This document shows positions 7,045-14,840 of a DNA stretch of 64,000 nucleotides, in pieces (within the stretch, counting starts at the first letter, position 1; each line of letters opens with the position of its first letter). The translations under genes were made by a program, and so were the position numbers. Source of the DNA: a virus. Under the pieces are notes generated by a model that saw only the letters and a program-made list of their open reading frames with translations, searched no databases and was not told the origin of the DNA. The stretch covers positions 1 to 64,000 of IMG/VR virus record IMGVR_UViG_3300036881_000016; one strand, written 5' to 3'.

Positions 7045-8622
7045 TTATGCCCTCCTCGTCTTAGTTCGTGCAGGAATCTTCTTCTTAGCCGGCGGTTTCT
7101 TAGCTGGTGCTGGTTGCGTCGTCGGTTTAGCAAGTGCCGGAGGCGGTGCTGCTGCGCGTGCCCCGGGTTCTGCCGCCGTTACGGTCCCACCTGCGAGGTC
7201 AGCCGAAGTCTCGTTAGTTGTTGGGCCTTCGACCCACGCTGCCTGCTGTGGTGTGGCTGCTGCTGCTGCTGCCATCGCTTCTTTGATGTGGTCTGCAATC
7301 TCGTTGTTCGCAGTTGTGTCCACGTGTGGCAGTCCCGCCTCGTCGAGTATTGCATTCAAGAGGTCGTCGTTCGGGAAGATCGCTGCGCTCGCCTTAACGA
7401 GGTTCGCCATCAACTTGCCGAGGTCCGCAACTTCAGTCTTAGCGACGTTGCCGTGAACCAGTTTCGGGATGCCTGAAACTGCGCCGAAGTCGTTGTATTC
7501 GGCTAACTGCGTCATCGCCTGCTTGTTTATTGTTTCGCAGATAGCATCGCAGATTGATTCGATAAACATAACAAAGAAACTCGATTTATTGCTCGAGAGT
7601 GCGTAGGAACCTGGCCCTCCGGACGGGAGTAACATAAAGTCGGCCTGCAGTCCTCGAGCGATCTCTGCCTGATATCTCTGGATAGGCTGCAACGTTGGCA
7701 ACCCTGTTCCACGAGTGGTTAGTTGCTGGCCGCCGGTGAGCCCTATTGAATACATCGGCACGCTGGTTGCTGGCCACACATCTGAAGGGATAACAAAGTT
7801 AGCGTCTTCATTTCTGCGAACGTTGTCAGCAATGTCCTGATACTTCTTGAGTACTTTCGTATTCTTTTTAAGCCAGTTCTCGGACGGGATTCGCACTTCT
7901 GGCAGTCCAGCGACGTTTCGCTCAATGCCGATCAGTTCAATGAGTTCCAGTTTGTGTTTCGCGTACCAAGCCATATAGACCCCGCGCCACCAGCTCTCAC
8001 CTTCGGGGTTGTTCTTTGTGCTGTTGTGGCGGAAGTGGATGCACTTCTCTATCGGGATCGTGATGTATTCAGATGCAGGGATGAGTACCTGTTGCGTGAA
8101 CCCTGTGAGTTCCTGCGTCTTGAGATCAAAGTCCCAACGATAAACAGTTTCTTGTGGTCTGAATCCCCACTTCTTCCAGCCTATGTGGCCGTCAGGGCGC
8201 CGCATCCAAACCATCTCAAACAAGCCGAAGCCCATATCAGGATAGGTTAGGATCTCATTCAACTTCTCCTGCCAGGACATATCGAGTGAATTGAAAATAC
8301 AATCAGTAGCAAAGTCTGCGAAGGCCTTGTCGCCGCTAAGCGTTCCGGCAGGTTGTATGAAAAACTCGACCTGGTGAATGGCCATCTTCGTAGCGTTGCC
8401 GACAGCCGCAACCGTGGCGTCGGTCCCCATCATAGTCTTATAGGTGCGAAGCCGTTGCTTACGGTTCTGTAACTTAGGAAGCCACTCTTCTAAGATGAAT
8501 CCGTACGCTTCTCTCAGTCCTGGCTTACCGATCTCAGCCATCGTAGCAGCAGGCCGTCCGGCTCCTGGTGCTCTCCGTTTCACAATCTTAGCCGGTTTCG
8601 CCTTAGTTTTAGTCGCTGCCAT
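7045..8622 (-). CDS. Portal protein (DUF935/Mu gp29-like)
   Basis: 525 residues, the expected size for a portal. The segment GFGLFEMVWMRRPDGHIGWK followed by ...GFRPQETVYRW and a 'WRGVYMAWYAKHKLELIEL' helix matches the portal family of Mu gp29-like phages, where the pattern is 'YG...E..W....G......RP...F'. An Ala/Pro/Lys-rich tail (ends KKKIPARTKTRRA) is probably disordered. The portal forms the dodecameric DNA channel. It lies between terL and protease as in most tailed viruses. Confidence 0.85.
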   Translation of the reverse strand: MAATKTKAKPAKIVKRRAPGAGRPAATMAEIGKPGLREAYGFILEEWLPKLQNRKQRLRTYKTMMGTDATVAAVGNATKMAIHQVEFFIQPAGTLSGDKAFADFATDCIFNSLDMSWQEKLNEILTYPDMGFGLFEMVWMRRPDGHIGWKKWGFRPQETVYRWDFDLKTQELTGFTQQVLIPASEYITIPIEKCIHFRHNSTKNNPEGESWWRGVYMAWYAKHKLELIELIGIERNVAGLPEVRIPSENWLKKNTKVLKKYQDIADNVRRNEDANFVIPSDVWPATSVPMYSIGLTGGQQLTTRGTGLPTLQPIQRYQAEIARGLQADFMLLPSGGPGSYALSSNKSSFFVMFIESICDAICETINKQAMTQLAEYNDFGAVSGIPKLVHGNVAKTEVADLGKLMANLVKASAAIFPNDDLLNAILDEAGLPHVDTTANNEIADHIKEAMAAAAAATPQQAAWVEGPTTNETSADLAGGTVTAAEPGARAAAPPPALAKPTTQPAPAKKPPAKKKIPARTKTRRA

Positions 8623-8628
8623 TGTTAA

Positions 8629-11184
8629 TCACAACTGGTCCATGTATTCGTATCCGCGTCCGTAGCTGACTCCCGGCATAATGCTTTTGTAAAGCCGACG
8701 CGTCAGGGAAAAAGTGTAGACGCCATATCTCATAGCGTCCATAAGATCATCGAAGCCTGCTTTCTTGTTCGGCAGTTCCATAACTCTACCTGCCTGATCC
8801 TTCGCTCGTTGGTAGCCGCCGATTTCAGAAAGGAAGTGGTCGCATTGAGTATGAATCTTGATACTATATTGCCTAACGGCGCCAATGCCGTCGAGGACAT
8901 TCTTCTGTGCTGGCTGCGCGTTTAATCCGCCAATCTGCATCTCTTTGATGCTGGCCGGATTCGCCGAGTCACAATAAATAGGGATGTTTTCGGCTATGCC
9001 ATTCGCGTTCAATTTGGACTTGATTGAATCAATGAAGTCTCGGTTAAGCTCCTCGCGCTGATACACCTCGTCAATGACGTAGAGGTCGTGGTTCTCATCG
9101 TCAATGCCCATCACGCAGAACGCCGAAGGGTGAGAATACCCGAAGTCAGCACCGCCGATGATCGTGTCAAACTTTGTCTCTTTCGGCTCGAAGCCCCACG
9201 GTTCCCAATTCTCATAGACCATCGCGCCGAGTTCACCCCAAAGTCCGAGCGTGTAAACCTTGAATCGGTTCTTGTCCTTGATGTTCTCAAGGGATTTCTT
9301 GTAAGCCTCATCAATAAACTCGTTGTCTTTATAGGTGTAGTGGCGAACGCTTGTGTCTTCATCTTCCAATGGTTGATCCTGATTGTCAAAGAACAGTTCG
9401 TGCAACCAATGGTTCCGGTCGATAGGATTGAATGTTAAGATAAGTTGTCGGGATTGTCCTTCGGGAAGTTCACGGCCACGAAGGCGCATCCGGATCATCT
9501 CAAATTCTTCAAGTGAAAGCTCTGTCGGCTCCTCAATCCACATCCCTGAGATATCGGTAAGGGACTTGATTGAGGCTGCAACCTCACCGCCTTGAGAATC
9601 CACGATCGCCATTCCTTGTATGACTGATCCGTTCTCGAACGTGATCTTCATAGTGGTGTTGTTGGGATGATACGGGATCAGATTCTCATTCAAAATCTGA
9701 ATGAGCATACGATATGCCGTAACGCGCAACCGTGGCGACCAGGCTCGCATTACGATCGTCATTGAATTGGGATACTTGAGCGACTTCATTATGACTTTCT
9801 GCGCTGCTGCGACTGAATTATGCGTTACTGTAAAGTCTTCAAGGAGATACCTACCGTCGCCGTCGAGTTGGAAGCCAACCCATTCGCCTTCCCCGTCTGG
9901 TTCAACTTTTATGGACGTTGCGCCTTCGGTTGACCCAAACTGGTGCGATGTTCTGGTTGCCTGCTTTCTGGCGATCTTAGTCGGAATCATGTTTACAGCG
10001 CCCGTAATGTGCAGACGCCAATAAAGTCCCTCGAAACCGATAGATTTGATCGTCTTCTTGACTTTGCGACACGAACAACGCAGCCCTAGTGAATGACAGA
10101 TGTACCGCACTTGTTTTGCGAGTTGTTCGTCTTTCTGAATAAAATCAAAGCCCCCGTGACTTATTGACCCGTCTGTGTCTATAAGTCCAGCCAGCAACGC
10201 CAAGCGCGTCTTTCGACTACCGTAAAGAAAATCGTCGGGAATATGCTTGTTATTAAGAAGATTGTAATGCTGGAATGCGTGGAGCAGCACCGTAGCGACG
10301 CCACCTTTATTTCCATTTGTTAGGTGGTAGCTTCTTGCGGAGGTTCCTTTTTTACGAATGATTGTGGTTTTTAATAGCCACTCTGAAGCGAAGTTAAACA
10401 AAAATTCAACTATCTCGTCATCGGCGGTGGTAATCGTGGTGCTGTTTGAATGGCCATCCCCCAACCATAGTCCTAAGAAATACGGGTCAACCTTTGGCTC
10501 AGTATTTTTGGGAAAATCGACTCCGACTGAAAATCCGTAGAAGTGGCGTTTCCACTTCTTCCCTTTTTCGAGGTATTCCGGAAGTGGGATATCAACAATG
10601 TCCGGCTCATCCGGATATACGCCTCTTGGGCGTTTGTAGTTGCCTGAGTCGTAAAGTTTGCCTTTGTCCTTCGTAGAGAAATCTGCTTTTTTAAGTGTGA
10701 GCGTATGTTGGTCGTTCACCACATAATCCATTCCGCGCGTCTGGTGAACCTTGTAAAGTGGGCCATACCCGCTGTGCGTTTCGACGACGTTTCTCGGGTT
10801 TGAATCAGGTCCCATAACTTGATCGCCGATTTTGATGTCCTCAACTTTTACAAGTTCTCCGTTGAACTTAACGACCAGTGTGCCTTTCTTCAAAGTCTTG
10901 CCAGCACCTGCGCCGCCTTCGGCCACTAGATAGCGTCGCTTCTCTAAGAAAAATGGAAGAAAACTCTCTTGCGGGAATGCTCGAGGCCTGACTTCACGGC
11001 CAATGATCTCAGGACCGTATTCAGGGGGTTCTGCGCCTAACTTCAGAGCCTCGATATCGTGTGATTCAGGCTGAAAGGGAATGTCATCATCGCCAAGGTC
11101 AAGGTCGATGTGGTCGATATCGCCATCTACACGTTCGTTTCGCTTCCAGGGCGATTTAATTCGCCGACCTTTTGCTGATGCCAT
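8629..11184 (-). CDS. terL: Terminase large subunit with intein
   Basis: 851 residues in total, about 491 after removal of a 360-residue intein. The ATPase Walker A is split: GGAGAGK precedes the intein and S follows it, giving GGAGAGKS in the mature protein. A Walker B-like ISGMWIEEPTE follows. The nuclease domain shows Asp motifs in GGADFGYSHPSAFC, IYCDSANPASIKEM and GFDDLMDAMRYGVY, as in Terminase_6C nucleases. TerL powers DNA packaging through the portal and cuts the concatemer. The gene lies between the small upstream genes and portal. Confidence 0.9.
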   Translation of the reverse strand: MASAKGRRIKSPWKRNERVDGDIDHIDLDLGDDDIPFQPESHDIEALKLGAEPPEYGPEIIGREVRPRAFPQESFLPFFLEKRRYLVAEGGAGAGKTLKKGTLVVKFNGELVKVEDIKIGDQVMGPDSNPRNVVETHSGYGPLYKVHQTRGMDYVVNDQHTLTLKKADFSTKDKGKLYDSGNYKRPRGVYPDEPDIVDIPLPEYLEKGKKWKRHFYGFSVGVDFPKNTEPKVDPYFLGLWLGDGHSNSTTITTADDEIVEFLFNFASEWLLKTTIIRKKGTSARSYHLTNGNKGGVATVLLHAFQHYNLLNNKHIPDDFLYGSRKTRLALLAGLIDTDGSISHGGFDFIQKDEQLAKQVRYICHSLGLRCSCRKVKKTIKSIGFEGLYWRLHITGAVNMIPTKIARKQATRTSHQFGSTEGATSIKVEPDGEGEWVGFQLDGDGRYLLEDFTVTHNSVAAAQKVIMKSLKYPNSMTIVMRAWSPRLRVTAYRMLIQILNENLIPYHPNNTTMKITFENGSVIQGMAIVDSQGGEVAASIKSLTDISGMWIEEPTELSLEEFEMIRMRLRGRELPEGQSRQLILTFNPIDRNHWLHELFFDNQDQPLEDEDTSVRHYTYKDNEFIDEAYKKSLENIKDKNRFKVYTLGLWGELGAMVYENWEPWGFEPKETKFDTIIGGADFGYSHPSAFCVMGIDDENHDLYVIDEVYQREELNRDFIDSIKSKLNANGIAENIPIYCDSANPASIKEMQIGGLNAQPAQKNVLDGIGAVRQYSIKIHTQCDHFLSEIGGYQRAKDQAGRVMELPNKKAGFDDLMDAMRYGVYTFSLTRRLYKSIMPGVSYGRGYEYMDQL
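9817..10896 (-). mobile_element. Intein with LAGLIDADG homing endonuclease in terL Walker A
   Basis: About 360 residues (TerL 97-456). Block A is TLKKGTLVVKFNGELVKVED; block B is MDYVVNDQHTLTL; two LAGLIDADG motifs are PYFLGLWLGDG and LLAGLIDTDG; block F is GEWVGFQLDGDGRYLLED; the end is FTVTHN with Ser at +1. Insertion inside the P-loop is a common intein site in terminases. The first intein residue reads Thr (codon ACT) rather than Cys, Ser or Ala, which is atypical and could lower splicing. Boundaries were chosen so that the extein reads GAGAGKS. Confidence 0.85.
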
Positions 11185-11188
11185 TACG

Positions 11189-11206
11189 TGTTTCCTACAG
11201 GAAACG
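11189..11206. promoter_or_regulatory. parS-like palindrome site 1
   Basis: GTTTCC-TACA-GGAAAC at 11190-11205, flanked by T and G. It lies in the 24-bp gap between the terL start (11184) and the stop of the 11209-11442 gene. It is one of six copies of the same inverted repeat. The arms resemble bacterial parS (TGTTTCACGTGAAACA), and a ParB-like protein is encoded at 26589. Confidence 0.7.
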
Positions 11207-11208
11207 GG

Positions 11209-11442
11209 CTACTCGGGTTCCACTCTGAGCAATATGCTGCCAGTAAGTTGTTCCGTGGCTTTTAAATGGAGCCTTAATTTGCCATCTTCCGGCATGATTT
11301 CAATGCGAATTATCGTTAATTTCTTCTGCTTCGCCTGATTTTCTTCTATTACGCTCTTAATTAACTCAAAATCGCTTCTGGAAACCCTTAATACGAGCTT
11401 ATTTTCGTCAACGGAGAAAGAACATCCCGCAGAATTGTCCAA
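11209..11442 (-). CDS. Hypothetical small protein upstream of terL
   Basis: 77 residues, MDNSAGCSFSVDENKLVLRV and onward, with an alternating beta-alpha-beta look (KLTIIRIEIMPEDGKLRLHL). No known motif. It is in the packaging operon, separated from terL by a gap holding a parS-like palindrome. Start at 11442 on the ATG; the context is compact on both sides. Confidence 0.5.
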   Translation of the reverse strand: MDNSAGCSFSVDENKLVLRVSRSDFELIKSVIEENQAKQKKLTIIRIEIMPEDGKLRLHLKATEQLTGSILLRVEPE

Positions 11443-11457
11443 AAACTCACCTCAAGT

Positions 11458-11643
11458 TTACCACTTCTTGCCGCCGTGGGCCTTGAATCCAGCGATGCGG
11501 CCTGCGGCCTTCGCGACTTGTTTCTTTGTCCCTTGTGCAAGTGCCTTACCTGTTGTGGGGCTTCTTAGAACGTGTGATCCCTTGGCGCCTTTCTTTTTGA
11601 GCTTAGTCTTCCCAGGGGTATTACCTGCTTTTTGAATTGGCAT
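11458..11643 (-). CDS. Small basic protein
   Basis: 61 residues from the ATG at 11641-11643, chosen over the longer frame because GGAGGAGAA lies directly before it. It is very rich in Lys, Gly and Ala (NTPGKTKLKKKGAKGSH), pI clearly basic, ending GGKKW. Probably a nucleic-acid-binding or packaging-associated protein, judged only from composition and the terS/terL neighbourhood. Confidence 0.6.
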   Translation of the reverse strand: MPIQKAGNTPGKTKLKKKGAKGSHVLRSPTTGKALAQGTKKQVAKAAGRIAGFKAHGGKKW

Positions 11644-11651
11644 TTCTCCTC

Positions 11652-11735
11652 CTATCTGAATATATACACGACGCCGATTACGATGAGTGCTATAAGGCAC
11701 GCGCCCACAATATCACCGATTGTCTGTTTTGACAT
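11652..11735 (-). CDS. 27-residue single-pass membrane peptide
   Basis: MSKQTIGDIVGACLIALIVI continues into GVVYIFR and stop, i.e. one transmembrane helix with a short N-terminus. A strong ribosome-binding site, GGAGGATCGGG, precedes the ATG. It overlaps the end of the 11713-11895 gene by 23 bp. Function unknown. Confidence 0.55.
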   Translation of the reverse strand: MSKQTIGDIVGACLIALIVIGVVYIFR

Positions 11736-11895
11736 CCCGATCCTCCTGTGCGAACGCTGCCTCGTAATAGACTTTCAACGTGATCCCTTCTGCATTAAGC
11801 ATTAGATTCTGTAAGTTATCCATATAGCGACGAGCGATCTGTTCTGCCGTTTGGTGGCATCGCAGGTCACAACCTTCGCCTTCGTGTTCAAACAT
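11713..11895 (-). CDS. Hypothetical small protein
   Basis: 60 residues, MFEHEGEGCDLRCHQTAEQI and onward. Its CDLRCH near the N-terminus could bind metal, and a helical, acidic-to-neutral C-terminus follows. The start overlaps the stop of the 11888-12019 gene as ATGTTTGA. Part of the tightly overlapping string of small genes between terS and terL. No family recognised. Confidence 0.5.
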   Translation of the reverse strand: MFEHEGEGCDLRCHQTAEQIARRYMDNLQNLMLNAEGITLKVYYEAAFAQEDRDVKTDNR

Positions 11896-12019
11896 CTTTA
11901 GGGCCAGTCATGGTTTCCATCCGGATTCTCTTATCGTCAATATCCTCAATGTCGATCGGTTCTTTGCGTTCTTTCCGATAATCGAAAGAATACGTGAACC
12001 GTTCCGGAGTCTGAATCAT
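11888..12019 (-). CDS. Hypothetical 43-residue acidic protein
   Basis: MIQTPERFTYSFDYRKERKE, then an acidic stretch (IDIEDIDDKRIRMETMTGPKDV). The start overlaps the upstream stop by ATGA and the stop overlaps the next start. The unbroken chain of overlapping starts and stops supports it as real. Function unknown. Confidence 0.5.
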   Translation of the reverse strand: MIQTPERFTYSFDYRKERKEPIDIEDIDDKRIRMETMTGPKDV

Positions 12020-12162
12020 TTGATCCACGGTGGTACGACTCGTTGGACGCCCATATATGAGTCTTTGCTGCCTTTGTCTACATTGATGATTTCATACTCT
12101 AAGTGGCTGCCGTCCTTGCATCGCGCCTTGTTGTTGCGTCCCATCGAATGTTTGAATGACAT
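12016..12162 (-). CDS. Hypothetical 48-residue protein
   Basis: MSFKHSMGRNNKARCKDGSH, then LEYEIINVDKGSKDSYMGVQ. The ATG abuts the stop of the upstream gene as TAATG, and the stop overlaps the next start by ATGA. Basic N-terminus, no known motif. Confidence 0.5.
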   Translation of the reverse strand: MSFKHSMGRNNKARCKDGSHLEYEIINVDKGSKDSYMGVQRVVPPWIK

Positions 12163-12581
12163 TACTTAGGTCTGGTCCGCGTTCCTACGTTCGGTTGTGT
12201 CTTCGTTATTGGTCGGGTGCGAGTCCCGACGTTCGGCCCTGTGCCTTGTTTTGGTGGAGTTGTAGTTCCTGTATTCGGAGTCGCACCTGCGTTGGGCCGC
12301 GTTCGTTGTCCGATGTTAGGTGGCGTTCCTTGCACTGGTCGCGTTCTCGTCCCGCGTGCCTGAGTTACTGACGGCGCATTCGCAGTATTCGCTCCGATAA
12401 TAGGGACGCCTTGTTTTGAGATATTCGCGCCTGACGCAACTGCTTGTGGTGTCGTGGTCACAGGTTTCGCTGTTCCTCCAACTGACTGGCCAGACGCGAC
12501 GGGGGCCGAATACCCGGGAACCGCTGCATTGCCTTGTCTAACAGTCTGCTTCTTTCCAACCGTTACTTTTCCACGTGCCAT
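12162..12581 (-). CDS. Low-complexity Pro/Thr/Gly/Arg-rich protein
   Basis: 139 residues from the ATG at 12579-12581, chosen because GGGGAAGTGAATTAACG precedes it; the longer frame upstream is inside the 12589-12702 gene. The C-terminal ~70 residues carry degenerate repeats of the type 'G(P/T)xxNxGTRTRP', e.g. KQGTGPNVGTRTRPI. It is likely disordered and basic. Possibly a DNA- or RNA-binding or capsid-internal protein; this is an inference. Confidence 0.55.
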   Translation of the reverse strand: MARGKVTVGKKQTVRQGNAAVPGYSAPVASGQSVGGTAKPVTTTPQAVASGANISKQGVPIIGANTANAPSVTQARGTRTRPVQGTPPNIGQRTRPNAGATPNTGTTTPPKQGTGPNVGTRTRPITKTQPNVGTRTRPK

Positions 12582-12588
12582 CGTTAAT

Positions 12589-12702
12589 TCACTTCCCCTT
12601 TGCTTTCTTAGCCGCTCGTGCTGCGGCCATACGCGCACCGAAGTTTGCTTTGCTATTTGCCTTTGCAGGCTTCGCCGGAACCTTTACTGCTTTCTTTGCC
12701 AT
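12589..12702 (-). CDS. 37-residue Lys/Ala-rich basic peptide
   Basis: MAKKAVKVPAKPAKANSKAN, then FGARMAAARAAKKAKGK. Composition resembles histone H1-like or DNA-compacting tails. Preceded by GGTGAAAACAA; the stop overlaps the ribosome-binding region of the next gene. Probably nucleic-acid binding, from charge alone. Confidence 0.5.
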   Translation of the reverse strand: MAKKAVKVPAKPAKANSKANFGARMAAARAAKKAKGK

Positions 12703-12708
12703 TTGTTT

Positions 12709-12786
12709 TCACCTGATCCCCAACCAGTTCAAAATCACGACAACCATTATGATTGTCACCACTACATTAAGATACGATACTTCCAT
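12709..12786 (-). CDS. 25-residue membrane peptide
   Basis: MEVSYLNVVVTIIMVVVILN then WLGIR: a single transmembrane helix. The start lies inside the 3' end of the 12762-12890 gene, preceded by GGTGAACTAAA. It is similar in design to the 27-residue peptide at 11652. Unknown role. Confidence 0.45.
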   Translation of the reverse strand: MEVSYLNVVVTIIMVVVILNWLGIR

Positions 12787-12890
12787 TTTAGTTCACCTAT
12801 TGCTCTTTCTATAACTTCTATCGAGCGAAATAATGGGTCTAATGCTTCCACCAAATCGTCTCTAAGTGCTTCCAAGTCAGATTCAAACAT
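12762..12890 (-). CDS. Hypothetical 42-residue helical protein
   Basis: MFESDLEALRDDLVEALDPL, then FRSIEVIERAIGELKWKYRILM. Strong amphipathic helix pattern. The ATG overlaps the stop of the 12883-13089 gene. Possibly a small adaptor; unknown. Confidence 0.5.
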   Translation of the reverse strand: MFESDLEALRDDLVEALDPLFRSIEVIERAIGELKWKYRILM

Positions 12891-13089
12891 CTTCACGCCT
12901 CTGAATGTATTGCACCATCCACGCTACCACGTCTTCCATAGACTTACTCTTACCATCCACGGCCTGCAACATTCCACCTCGTTTCATCATCCACGTATGA
13001 TCCTCACTTGAAACGAAAATCTTCTTTCTATCTGCAACCCATTTCTTGTAATACGTTGACGCCGGAGTCTCGCCTTTCGGAGGGTTCAT
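12883..13089 (-). CDS. Hypothetical protein next to terS
   Basis: 68 residues, MNPPKGETPASTYYKKWVAD and onward, mostly charged and helical (SMEDVVAWMVQYIQRREDV). It overlaps the terS stop by 4 bp. Its location immediately after the small terminase subunit suggests a packaging-linked role. No motif recognised. Confidence 0.55.
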   Translation of the reverse strand: MNPPKGETPASTYYKKWVADRKKIFVSSEDHTWMMKRGGMLQAVDGKSKSMEDVVAWMVQYIQRREDV

Positions 13090-13580
13090 ACGTCCTTAAC
13101 CTCATCCCCGAACACAATCGTCACGCTTCCAGTAACCTCAGTCTTCCTCTCCTTGTTAAGTTGGAAAATATCATTGAACGTATCCTGCGCCATCTTGTAT
13201 CTCTCGCGTTTCTCACGAGCGCTTAGATTCAGTTCATCTTCATTATCCATCATATCCGAATATTTATCCAACTGTTTCTGAGCCCGCTTGATTGCCTTCG
13301 CCTTGTATTTCTTGATAAGCTTCTCGTTCTGCGCGAGCTCCATCTTCATTATATGATCGTCATACGCTTCCGCCCGGCGAATCCAATCGTGTTTCTTGCC
13401 GTATGATCTTAATGTGGAGGGTTGAAGGTCAAACTCGACTCCTGAGTATTTCTTCTGGACAGCCGTATAGGTCCTTGTGGGGCCATAATCACGGAAAAAA
13501 CAAAATAATTCATACGCCTTCGTAGGTTCGTCATCTCGACGATCCCAAGGATCATTAAGCTCTTTAGACTCTTCTGTCAT
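13086..13580 (-). CDS. terS: Terminase small subunit (putative)
   Basis: 164 residues. The N-terminal part matches the usual phage small-terminase layout: 'KAYELFCFFRDYGPTRTYTA' helix-turn-helix, then LRSYGKKHDWIRRAEAYDDH, which is the 'S..+.W..RA.AYD.+' signature, followed by a long charged helix for oligomerisation (about 90-145). It recognises viral DNA to start packaging. First gene of the leftward operon, with a TATA-like element 28-35 bp before its ATG. Confidence 0.75.
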   Translation of the reverse strand: MTEESKELNDPWDRRDDEPTKAYELFCFFRDYGPTRTYTAVQKKYSGVEFDLQPSTLRSYGKKHDWIRRAEAYDDHIMKMELAQNEKLIKKYKAKAIKRAQKQLDKYSDMMDNEDELNLSAREKRERYKMAQDTFNDIFQLNKERKTEVTGSVTIVFGDEVKDV

Positions 13581-13607
13581 CTACACTTGACGTAGGCACC
13601 GGAGTTG

Positions 13608-13615
13608 TATAAAAA
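13608..13615 (-). promoter_or_regulatory. TATA-like promoter element for the leftward terS operon
   Basis: On the minus strand the bases read TTTTTATA, ending 28 bp before the terS ATG (13580). This fits an archaeal TATA box with a transcription start near 13585 and a very short leader. A related phrase, aaaaacctata, recurs at 13684-13694. Confidence 0.5.
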
Positions 13616-13976
13616 CCTATAAGAATCTGAGCGTTGATTTACTATCAGCGACGAGGGCATTAGAAGTCCCATGGTGGCAAATGTTTTCGTCGCAAAAACC
13701 TATAAACAATGAAGGCTATTTTCTTATGGGCGCCAGTAGGCAAGCGCTTGCCGATGACTGATACGCCCCTGATTTTAAAAAGTATTAAATACCTAGACAA
13801 GAATGCGTTACGTGCTTCAGCAGCACTCGCGGAAGACCACACCTAAGAGTCGAACACCTTGGCCTCACAATCTTTTCTCTGTTCGGCTCTTCCTTCCTTC
13901 TGATGGTTATGTTTTCTGTAACAATTTTAAAACGAATCAACACTGGTAGATTAATCCAGACGTCTTTGATGAATGA

Positions 13977-14019
13977 TTGGGACCAGAATCGAGGGAAAAA
14001 GCCTCGAAAAAAATCCCAA
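13977..14019. repeat. Nested hairpin
   Basis: An outer stem TTGGGA (13977-13982) pairs with TCCCAA (14014-14019), and an inner stem CGAGG (13990-13994) pairs with CCTCG (14002-14006), with A-rich loops. On one strand it is followed by a run of seven A. It could act as a terminator or an RNA/DNA structure in the control region. Confidence 0.5.
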
Positions 14020-14258
14020 CCAATTAATTGACGGCCCTCTTTTGGTAATTAAGGTTCAAATAAAGCTTTAGCCGTAGGTATCTTTATATATTAGTAGAAT
14101 CGGGGAAAAAGAGACGAGAGTGTACTTATTGATGCATCACTTAAAAAATTAATATTATTCATAAATCTACTTTTATATTAATTCAGAAATTCTCTTGGAA
14201 GTTTGAGGAGATGCCTAGGCTTTGCGTCCCTCCAGATTAGACGTAGGGATCGCTTGAA

Positions 14259-14293
14259 CTAGTGGCTAGTGGCTAGCGGCTAGGTGCTAGGAT
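14259..14293 (+). repeat. Five tandem 7-bp iterons (ctagtgg-type)
   Basis: The bases read ctagtgg, ctagtgg, ctagcgg, ctaggtg and ctaggat in a row. Short direct repeats of this kind are typical of binding sites for replication initiators or regulators. The array is in the AT-rich divergent region. Confidence 0.6.
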
Positions 14294-14384
14294 CAGTTCA
14301 CATTGTCTTAACTGCTTCCCGAATGAACACTATAGCATGTCTAATATGTAGTGGCACTAAGTATTTCTTTATATACTCTAGTCA

Positions 14385-14457
14385 GGTTGTGTTAGATTAT
14401 TGTACAATACGAGAATGGATGCGGTCATATAGTTTTATTATTCTCTGGTTGTGTTAG
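14385..14457 (+). repeat. Pair of GGTTGTGTTAG direct repeats
   Basis: An identical 11-mer GGTTGTGTTAG at 14385-14395 and 14447-14457, each followed by (a/t)tta-t. Spacing of 62 bp is about six helical turns, so the copies face the same side of the DNA. Possible protein-binding sites. Confidence 0.5.
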
Positions 14458-14558
14458 TTTATTCTCTTGTTGTCTCATTGTTGTTGTATCATCAAGATAT
14501 AGTTCTCTTATGAGTTGAGTATTGGGTTATTATTGCTTATGATATGGGATGATAGAAG

Positions 14559-14605
14559 GCCCATCTATTGCTTACGAATGGCCCCGATAGGGTGGCGATA
14601 TGGGC
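14559..14605. repeat. Inverted repeat in control region
   Basis: GCCCAT (14559-14564) is complementary to ATGGGC (14600-14605); the interior can form GGCC-type pairing. Part of the structured intergenic region. Confidence 0.35.
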
Positions 14606-14663
14606 GGTCGAATCACGGGTGACTAGTTCCATATAAAGCCACCTGTCCAGAGTCAAGATTATA

Positions 14664-14686
14664 AAGAACGTCTGTGCGTTCTTTAA
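14664..14686. repeat. Perfect 8-bp stem hairpin
   Basis: AAAGAACG and CGTTCTTT flank a 6-base loop. A T-rich 3' side makes it a possible intrinsic terminator or RNA processing signal before the putative RNA to its right. Confidence 0.5.
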
Positions 14687-14840
14687 ATGCTTAAATGAGC
14701 AATCTGCTAGGCGTTGGCGTTTGGATTTGCCACATCGGTTAAATATGGCTTCTATCTACAAGTTTGGATTATATCAGTTATCACTATTCAATGCTTGTTG
14801 CTTGCTCTGATCGTTCTATTAATCGTATCATATAGTCTAT

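Noticed and set aside
7114-7476. Plus-strand frames inside portal and terL
   Set aside because: Shadows of the GC-rich minus-strand genes, no start signals.
13660-13842. 60-residue minus-strand reading frame before terS
   Set aside because: No ribosome-binding site, odd composition, lies in the AT-rich control region with promoter-like motifs; probably chance.
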